Of a DNA stretch of 40,399 bases, positions 35,212 through 40,399 are shown piece by piece (the stretch's first letter is position 1; every line of letters starts with the position of its first letter). The DNA lies in NCBI GenBank assembly GCA_017397895.1, contig JAFQHP010000008.1:1-40399 (forward strand), given 5' to 3'. The DNA comes from Clostridia bacterium (GTDB lineage Bacteria > Bacillota > Clostridia > Christensenellales > Aristaeellaceae). Both the position numbers and the translations under genes were made by a program. The notes below the pieces were generated by a model. That model searched no databases and was not told the origin of the DNA. It was given only the letters and a program-made list of their open reading frames with translations.

Positions 35212-35835
35212 ATGAATATCATCTTTCTTGGCCCTCCCGGTGCCGGCAAGGGCACCCATGCACAGCGGCTGATGCATAAAATGAATATTCCTCAGATTTC
35301 CACGGGCGATATGCTCCGCGCTGCCATCAAGGCAGAAACGGAACTTGGCCTTTCCGCCAAGCGCTATATCGACGCCGGCGAACTGGTGCCCGATGAAGTG
35401 GTCATCGGCATTGTGAAAGAACGCCTGGCGCAGGAAGACTGTAAAAACGGCTACATCCTGGACGGCTTCCCCCGCACTGTGAAGCAGGCCGAAGCCCTGG
35501 GCACCTTTGCCACCATCGATGTGGCCCTGAATCTCAGCCTGCCGGATGAAATGATCATCCGCCGCCTTTCCGGCCGTCGGGTGTGCCTCAAGTGCGGCGG
35601 CACCTATCACATCTCCAGCCTGAACGGCAAAGAGGATTGTGACGCCTGCGGCGAAAAGCTGGTGCAGCGCAAGGACGACTGCCCCGAAACCATCCAGAAC
35701 CGACTGAACGTGTATGCTGCCCAGACTGCTCCCCTCATCGATTACTATGAGAAGGAAGGCCTGCTGCGTACCGTGGAATGCCTGGGCACTGTGGATGAAA
35801 ACCAGGCGGCAGTAGAAAAGGCGCTGAATCTGTAA
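35212..35835 (+). CDS. adk: Adenylate kinase
   Basis: The 207-residue enzyme balances ATP + AMP = 2 ADP. It has the P loop GPPGAGKGTHA (7-17), the AMP-site STGDMLRA (30-37), DGFPRTVKQAEAL (84-96) and a zinc-type LID with Cys125, Cys128, Cys143 and Cys146, typical of Gram-positive forms. ATG 35212 follows GGAAGGAG. The stop codon overlaps the map start by one base (TAATG). Confidence 0.98.
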   Translation: MNIIFLGPPGAGKGTHAQRLMHKMNIPQISTGDMLRAAIKAETELGLSAKRYIDAGELVPDEVVIGIVKERLAQEDCKNGYILDGFPRTVKQAEALGTFATIDVALNLSLPDEMIIRRLSGRRVCLKCGGTYHISSLNGKEDCDACGEKLVQRKDDCPETIQNRLNVYAAQTAPLIDYYEKEGLLRTVECLGTVDENQAAVEKALNL

Positions 35836-36614
35836 TGATCATTTTGAAAAACCCTGACCAGCTGGCAAAAATGCGCAGCGCAGGTCATTTGCTTCATGAC
35901 GTACTGCTTCAGGTTCGGGAGATGATTGCTCCCGGCATGACCACCATGGATGTGAACGTCTATACGGACGAGCTCATCCGCAAGGCAGGCGCCATCCCCA
36001 CCGAGTATGGCTACTGCGGGTTCCCCGCATCCATCTGCGCTTCCATCGATGACGAAGTGGTGCACGGCATCCCTTCCGAGAATGTGACGCTGACGGAAGG
36101 CAGCATCCTCTCTGTGGATGTGACGCTGGCTTTGGACGGCTGGCAGGCTGACAGCGCCTTCACGGTGCCGGTGGGCCGGGTAAGCGACGAAAAGATGCAG
36201 CTCATCCGGGTGACGGAAGAGTGCTTCTGGAAGGGTGCTGCCGCTGCCCTGAATGGGAACCGTATCGGCGATATCGGCTATGCAGTGCAGACCCATGCGG
36301 AACAGCACGGCTACAGCGTGGTGCGGGATCTCACCGGACACGGCATCGGCCGCAAGATGCATGAGGATCCTTCGGTGCCCAATTTCGGCTTGCCCGGACA
36401 CGGCAGCCGGCTGCGGGCGGGAATGACGTTCTGCATCGAGCCCATGATCGCCATGGGCAAATGGCAGGTGCATCAGCTGGCAGACGGGTGGACGATTGTG
36501 ACCAACGATCACAAGCCCAGCGCCCATTACGAGCACACCATCGCCGTTACCGCCCAGGGAAAACCTGAAATTCTGACGCTTCCGGGCGCAGAATGGGAGG
36601 AAAAAACGGAATGA
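35835..36614 (+). CDS. map: Type I methionine aminopeptidase
   Basis: The 259-residue enzyme removes the initiator Met from nascent proteins. The dinuclear metal ligands are in place: Asp95 (SVDVTL), Asp106 (WQADSAFT), His169 (LTGHGIGRKMHEDP), Glu202 (CIEPM) and Glu233 (HYEHTI); His77 (EVVHGIP) is the substrate-site histidine. ATG 35835 overlaps the adk stop. Its own stop overlaps the following start as ATGA. Confidence 0.98.
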   Translation: MIILKNPDQLAKMRSAGHLLHDVLLQVREMIAPGMTTMDVNVYTDELIRKAGAIPTEYGYCGFPASICASIDDEVVHGIPSENVTLTEGSILSVDVTLALDGWQADSAFTVPVGRVSDEKMQLIRVTEECFWKGAAAALNGNRIGDIGYAVQTHAEQHGYSVVRDLTGHGIGRKMHEDPSVPNFGLPGHGSRLRAGMTFCIEPMIAMGKWQVHQLADGWTIVTNDHKPSAHYEHTIAVTAQGKPEILTLPGAEWEEKTE

Positions 36615-36916
36615 AGCCAGAAATTTTGCCTGGACGCGTAGTTTTTTCAAAAAAAGGGCGTGACAAAGGCAGGTACTTTGTGGTATTATATTCGGTGGAT
36701 GCCGATTTCGTCATGATGGGCGACGGGGACACCCGGAAGATGGGCCATCTGAAGAAAAAACGGCGCAAGCATCTGACGGCCTGCCCTTATGAGGATTTCC
36801 AGCTGATCGAAAAATATCAGCAGGGAACGCTCAAGGACAGCGATATCCGGAAGCTGCTGTACCCAATTGCAAACCAGACCGGCACGGATGTGCCAAAGAC
36901 CAACAGGGAGGGGTAA
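36611..36916 (+). CDS. KOW-domain RNA-binding protein (L14e-like)
   Basis: The 101-residue protein begins [20 protein letters not shown], a KOW/L14e-like fold, then [16 protein letters not shown] and an acidic end. Clostridia commonly carry this small protein between map and infA; a role in ribosome biogenesis or rRNA binding is inferred from the position and fold only. ATG 36611 overlaps the map stop and has GGGAGG upstream. Confidence 0.88.
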   Translation: MKPEILPGRVVFSKKGRDKGRYFVVLYSVDADFVMMGDGDTRKMGHLKKKRRKHLTACPYEDFQLIEKYQQGTLKDSDIRKLLYPIANQTGTDVPKTNREG

Positions 36917-36921
36917 ACCGC

Positions 36922-37143
36922 TTGTCCAAGGACGATGTCATCGAAATGGAAGGTAAGGTCATTGAGGCTTTGCCCAATGCCATGTTCCAGGTAGAATTGC
37001 CCAACGGGCACCGTATTATGGCGCATATTTCCGGCAAGATGCGCATGAACTTCATCCGCATTTATCCCGGGGATAAAGTAACCATCGAGCTTTCCCCCTA
37101 CGACCTGACCCGCGGCCGCATTACGTGGCGCAGCAAGAACTAA
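36922..37143 (+). CDS. infA: Translation initiation factor IF-1, TTG start
   Basis: The 73-residue IF-1 has [21 protein letters not shown], the OB-fold core [24 protein letters not shown] split at about 25-48, and [21 protein letters not shown]. The start is TTG at 36922: it follows GGGAGGGG (36906-36913), matches the family N terminus, and no ATG is suitably placed. A TTG start probably keeps IF-1 yield low relative to the ribosomal proteins. Confidence 0.97.
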   Translation: MSKDDVIEMEGKVIEALPNAMFQVELPNGHRIMAHISGKMRMNFIRIYPGDKVTIELSPYDLTRGRITWRSKN

Positions 37144-37163
37144 CCCTAAGGAGGTAAACCGAC

Positions 37164-37277
37164 ATGAAAGTCCGTCCTTCCGTGAAGCCCATTTGCGAAA
37201 AGTGCAAGATCATCAAGCGCAAGGGCCGCGTCATGGTTATCTGCGAAAACCCCAAGCATAAGCAGCGTCAGGGCTAA
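37164..37277 (+). CDS. rpmJ: 50S ribosomal protein L36, zinc form
   Basis: This 37-residue protein reads [20 protein letters not shown] and on to KHKQRQG, with zinc ligands Cys11, Cys14, Cys27 and His32. The ATG follows TAAGGAGG (37147-37154). It is the C+ form usual in Bacillota. Confidence 0.97.
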   Translation: MKVRPSVKPICEKCKIIKRKGRVMVICENPKHKQRQG

Positions 37278-37293
37278 CCCACCCTTTCGTGAC

Positions 37294-37537
37294 GGGAGCG
37301 CCGTACTGAGCATCCGGGAACCGGGGGCTGAGCACGGCGTTCCCATGGCCGCACAAGGCCAAATGGAAATGAAGACTTGCCTGTTGTGGGCGGCTGCCCT
37401 CATGTGGATCCACATGAGGGACCACACATGCCTGTCGAAGCCTGATACTCCGCCTGGGTTGCGGGCGGAAAGCGGGGCGAAGAGCCCCTGCACCTGCTGT
37501 GTTCACGAAGAAAGGATAAGAAATCTACGCCTTATCC
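37294..37537 (+). promoter_or_regulatory. Multi-hairpin spacer before rpsM (alpha-operon leader candidate)
   Basis: The 322-base gap 37278-37599 has no gene. It contains GGGAGCGCCGT (37294-37304)/ACGGCGTTCCC (37334-37344), 11 bp with one G-U; a perfect 24-base palindrome at 37397-37420 (half CCCTCATGTGGA); TCCGCC/GGCGGA (37449-37469); GGGGC/GCCCC (37475-37489); and GGATAAG/CTTATCC (37514-37537). No promoter was convincing and no T run follows any stem. In E. coli S4 binds the leader ahead of rpsM; S4 lies downstream here, so similar control is possible. Confidence 0.6.
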
Positions 37538-37599
37538 GGATGGCGTGAAGTGCAGCATCCATCACATCCACGACAATCATTTGGAGGTGTAACCAACAC

Positions 37600-37968
37600 A
37601 TGGCACGTATTGCGGGTGTTGACCTGCCGAGAGAAAAGCGCGTCGAGATTGGCCTGACCTACATCTATGGCATCGGCCCTGCTGTAAGCAAGGAAATCAT
37701 CGCCGCCACCGAAGTGAATCCTGATACTCGCGTGAAGGATTTGACCGAAGCTGAAATTGGTAAGCTGCGCGATTACATCGAACACAACCTGAAGGTTGAA
37801 GGTGATCTGCGCCGTGAAGTTTCCCTGAACATCAAGCGCCTGGTGGAAATTGGCTGCTATCGTGGCGTGCGCCATCGTCGCAACCTGCCCGTCCGCGGCC
37901 AGAATACCAAGCAGAATGCCCGTACCCGCAAGGGTCCCAAGCGCACTCAGGTTGGTAAGAAGAAGTAA
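37600..37968 (+). CDS. rpsM: 30S ribosomal protein S13
   Basis: The 122-residue S13 starts [19 protein letters not shown], with [13 protein letters not shown], and the tail [25 protein letters not shown] that touches P-site tRNA. TTGGAGGTG precedes the ATG. It begins the alpha section. Confidence 0.98.
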   Translation: MARIAGVDLPREKRVEIGLTYIYGIGPAVSKEIIAATEVNPDTRVKDLTEAEIGKLRDYIEHNLKVEGDLRREVSLNIKRLVEIGCYRGVRHRRNLPVRGQNTKQNARTRKGPKRTQVGKKK

Positions 37969-37981
37969 TTTCTGTTACCAC

Positions 37982-38042
37982 GCCGCAGAATATGCGGCAG
38001 ATGTATGTTAACCATCATCTCAAAAGGACGCCCCGAAAGGGG
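37982..38042 (+). promoter_or_regulatory. Two short hairpins between rpsM and rpsK
   Basis: The 90-base gap holds GCCGCA/TGCGGC (37982-37998) and CCCC-GAAA-GGGG (38031-38042), a GNRA-capped stem 16 bases before the rpsK start and next to its GGAGGG site. The second could modulate rpsK initiation. Confidence 0.45.
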
Positions 38043-38058
38043 TTCGGAGGGATAAAGA

Positions 38059-38463
38059 ATGGCACCTAAAAAAACAGCGCTGAAGAAGGTTTCCCGCAAG
38101 CGCCGTGAAAAAAAGCTCGTTGAGCGCGGCGTAGCGCACATCTCTTCTTCCTTCAATAACACCATCGTTACCATTACCGACGTGCAGGGCAATGCCCTGT
38201 CCTGGGCTTCCGCCGGCGGCATGGGTTTCCGCGGCAACAAGAAGTCCACGCCCTTCGCCGCTCAGATGGCCGCCGAAACGGCTGCCAAGGCAAGCCAGGA
38301 ATTTGGTCTGAAGTCTGTTGACGTGTGCGTGAAAGGCCCCGGCTCCGGCCGTGAAGCCGCTATCCGCGCTCTGCAGACTGCCGGCCTGGATGTGACCATG
38401 ATCAAGGACGTGACGCCCATTCCTCACAATGGCTGCCGTCCGCCCAAGCGTAGAAGAGTGTAA
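38059..38463 (+). CDS. rpsK: 30S ribosomal protein S11
   Basis: The 134-residue S11 has [34 protein letters not shown] split at about 30-63, [31 protein letters not shown] and the end [15 protein letters not shown]. It forms the platform where mRNA exits. GGAGGGA precedes the ATG. Confidence 0.98.
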   Translation: MAPKKTALKKVSRKRREKKLVERGVAHISSSFNNTIVTITDVQGNALSWASAGGMGFRGNKKSTPFAAQMAAETAAKASQEFGLKSVDVCVKGPGSGREAAIRALQTAGLDVTMIKDVTPIPHNGCRPPKRRRV

Positions 38464-38479
38464 TAGGAGGATACCCAAA

Positions 38480-39106
38480 ATGGCAAGATATACAGACTCT
38501 GTATGCCGTCTGTGCCGCCGTGAGGGCACCAAGCTCTTCCTCAAGGGCGAAAAGTGCTTCTCCAGCAAGTGCGCCGTCAGCAAGCGGCCCACCCCTCCCG
38601 GCCAGCATGGTCAGGCCCGTCAGCGTAAACCCAGCGAATATGGTCTGCAGCTTCGTGAAAAGCAGAAGGCTCGCCGTGCATACGGCCTGCTGGAAGGCCA
38701 GTTCTACCGCACTTACGAACGTGCTTCCAACATGAAGGGCGTCACCGGTGAAAACCTGCTGAGCCTTCTGGAACGCCGTCTGGACAACGTGATCTATCGT
38801 GCCGGCTTTGCCGCTTCCCGTCCCCAGGCCCGTCAGCTGGTGCTGCACGGTCATTTCCTGGTAAACGGCAAGAAGGTGGACATCCCCTCCTTCGAAGTGG
38901 ACCAGAACGACGTGATCACCGTGAAGGTAAAGAGCAAGGAAATGGAACTGTTCAAGGCCGCCCGTGAAGGCAGCAACCGTGTTGTGCCCAAGTGGCTCAC
39001 CGTGAATGCCGACGAGCTGACCGCCACCGTTTCCGCCTTGCCCGCCCGTGATGATATCGATTTCTCCCTGCAGGAAAACATGATCGTCGAATTCTATTCC
39101 CGTTAA
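38480..39106 (+). CDS. rpsD: 30S ribosomal protein S4, zinc form
   Basis: The 208-residue S4 starts [16 protein letters not shown] and has zinc ligands Cys9, Cys12, Cys26 and Cys31. The S4 RNA-binding domain is at about 95-155 ([37 protein letters not shown] split). ATG 38480 is the family start and follows TAGGAGGA. S4 nucleates 30S assembly and is a known translational repressor of its own transcript in other bacteria. Confidence 0.98.
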   Translation: MARYTDSVCRLCRREGTKLFLKGEKCFSSKCAVSKRPTPPGQHGQARQRKPSEYGLQLREKQKARRAYGLLEGQFYRTYERASNMKGVTGENLLSLLERRLDNVIYRAGFAASRPQARQLVLHGHFLVNGKKVDIPSFEVDQNDVITVKVKSKEMELFKAAREGSNRVVPKWLTVNADELTATVSALPARDDIDFSLQENMIVEFYSR

Positions 39107-39165
39107 TGTTTCTGGCAAGCTGAGAACCCCTCAACCGACGGTAATCGATAGGAGGGTAATGCATC

Positions 39166-40113
39166 GTGATCGTCGAAATCGAAAAGGCGCACATCGATTG
39201 TGTCGAAATGAACGCGAACAATTCCTACGGGAAGTTCGTTATCGAGCCGCTTGAACGCGGTTTCGGTCATACGCTGGGCAATGCGCTTCGCCGGGTGCTG
39301 ATCAACAGCCTGCCGGGCGCCGCTGTGACCAGCGTGAACATTGAAGGCGTGCAGCACGAGTTTTCCACCATCGAAGGTGTGAAAGAAGACGTCACCGAAA
39401 TCGTTCTGAACCTGAAGTGCCTGGCAGTGAAGCTGTACAGCGATCAGGTGAAAACCCTGGAAGTGAACGCAGTGGGCCCCTGTGAGCTGACTGCCGCCGA
39501 CATCCGGGTGGACGATGAAGTGGAAATCGTCAACCCCGATCTGCACATCGCCACTTTGGGCGAAGGCGCCAAGCTGCATATGTGGCTGACGCTGGACCGT
39601 GGCCGGGGCTATGTTTCTTCCGACAAGAACAAGACCCCCCAGATGCCCATTGGCGTCATCCCCATTGATTCGATCTACACCCCCATCAAGAAGGTCAATT
39701 ACGTGGTCGAAGACACCCGCGTGGGTCAGATCACGGACTATGACAAGCTGACCTTGGAAGTGTGGACCAATGGCTGCGTGGCTCCCGACGAAGCCATCGC
39801 CATGAGCGCCCGCATTATCGTGGAACAGCTGAGTCTGTTCATCGGCCTCACCGATCAGACCATGCCCATCAGCAGCTCTGAGCCGGAAGCCAATGATAAC
39901 GACAAGGTGATGGAGATGACCATCGAAGATCTGGACCTCTCCGTCCGTGCATATAATTGCCTCAAGCGTGCCGGCATCAACACCGTGGCCGAACTGGTGC
40001 AGCGTAACCAGGAAGACATGATGAAGGTGCGGAACCTGGGCAAAAAGAGTCTGGAAGAAGTCGAGCAGAAGCTGCAGGCACTGGGCCTGGGTCTGCGTCC
40101 GACCGAAGAGTGA
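39166..40113 (+). CDS. rpoA: DNA-directed RNA polymerase subunit alpha, GTG start
   Basis: The 315-residue alpha subunit has the N-terminal dimer domain with [21 protein letters not shown] and [23 protein letters not shown], a linker around 230-245, and the C-terminal domain (about 250-310; [38 protein letters not shown]) that contacts UP elements and activators. The start is GTG 39166 after TAGGAGGG. A 59-base gap separates it from rpsD. Confidence 0.98.
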   Translation: MIVEIEKAHIDCVEMNANNSYGKFVIEPLERGFGHTLGNALRRVLINSLPGAAVTSVNIEGVQHEFSTIEGVKEDVTEIVLNLKCLAVKLYSDQVKTLEVNAVGPCELTAADIRVDDEVEIVNPDLHIATLGEGAKLHMWLTLDRGRGYVSSDKNKTPQMPIGVIPIDSIYTPIKKVNYVVEDTRVGQITDYDKLTLEVWTNGCVAPDEAIAMSARIIVEQLSLFIGLTDQTMPISSSEPEANDNDKVMEMTIEDLDLSVRAYNCLKRAGINTVAELVQRNQEDMMKVRNLGKKSLEEVEQKLQALGLGLRPTEE

Positions 40114-40128
40114 TAGGAGGAAAACCTC

Positions 40129-40399
40129 ATGGCAACTGAGCGTAAGCTGGGCCGTACTGCGAGCCAGCGCAAGGCTATGCTGCGGAACCTGACCACCAAT
40201 CTCCTGTGGTACGGCCGCATCGAAACCACCGAGGCGAAGGCCAAGGAAGTGCGCGCGATCGCGGATAAAATGATCACCCTCGCCATTCGCGAGTATGATC
40301 AGACCGTTGAGGTCGAAAAGGAATTCTACAATGATAAGAAGCAGATCGTGAAGGAAACCTTCGTGAACGACCTGCCTTCCAAGCTGCACGCCCGTCGTC
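40129..40399 (+). CDS. rplQ: 50S ribosomal protein L17 (cut by window end)
   Basis: The first 90 residues are present: [39 protein letters not shown] and [14 protein letters not shown]. After that comes an extra segment (about 58-84, [20 protein letters not shown] and NDLPS) before KLHARR, where short L17 proteins go straight from the LITLAKR helix to LHARR. I recall similar long L17 forms in Lachnospiraceae and other clostridia. The ATG follows TAGGAGG. The 3' end lies outside the window. Confidence 0.96.
   Translation, partial: MATERKLGRTASQRKAMLRNLTTNLLWYGRIETTEAKAKEVRAIADKMITLAIREYDQTVEVEKEFYNDKKQIVKETFVNDLPSKLHARR

Noticed and set aside
37381..37420. Promoter in front of rpsM using TTGCCT near 37378 as -35.
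   Set aside because: No -10 box of reasonable quality lies 16-18 bases downstream; the region is GC-rich and occupied by the palindrome.

Overview
The window comes from a low-to-mid GC Bacillota genome of class Clostridia, probably an uncultured gut or rumen lineage near Christensenellales/Eubacteriales. The evidence is: Shine-Dalgarno sites at almost every gene, sigma-A type promoters, the clostridial order secY-adk-map-KOW protein-infA-rpmJ-rpsM-rpsK-rpsD-rpoA-rplQ, four-cysteine (zinc) forms of S14, S4, L36 and adenylate kinase, and a set of plant/host glycan hydrolases. The family-level placement is inference.

Layout. Positions 1-281 hold the end of an rRNA operon (5S rRNA, tRNA-Asn, terminator). 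Positions 317-3402 hold a frameshifted SAM methyltransferase, a PPP-type metallophosphatase and a divergent secreted protein. Positions 3564-8322 form a five-gene plus-strand operon: GH4 glycosidase, small exported protein, nucleoside hydrolase, HExxH metallopeptidase and exported DUF6273 protein, with 4-base overlaps at three of four junctions. On the minus strand, 11927-8377 encode a response regulator, a histidine kinase and a protein with a TIR domain at each end; this is the most unusual system here. A DegV protein (12106-12957) is followed by a 341-base intergenic patch of GC-rich palindromes. Positions 17873-13299 form a second minus-strand operon: GH63-like hydrolase, a second GH4 and an exported TPR/WG-repeat protein. 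A GH43 enzyme is divergent from it. Positions 18967-23993 encode an exported BACON/C39-like protein, a WcaJ-type sugar-phosphate transferase, a DUF4422 glycosyltransferase and TrmB.

From a strong promoter at 24236-24264 to the window end runs the S10-spc-alpha ribosomal protein superoperon, rpsJ to a truncated rplQ. It carries secY, adk, map, a KOW-domain protein, infA and rpoA, so translation, protein export, nucleotide balance and transcription are co-expressed. Most gaps in it are below 30 bases. Five places break this rule and each holds strong predicted RNA structure: the leader before rpsJ, and the spacers rpsQ-rplN, secY-adk, rpmJ-rpsM and rpsM-rpsK. They are good candidates for autoregulatory or processing elements.

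Main points for a second look: the double-TIR protein encoded with a two-component system; the branched RNA predicted between secY and adk; the other structured spacers in the superoperon; the palindrome patch at 12980-13195; and the methyltransferase frameshift. All structures and family calls were read by eye, with no database search.
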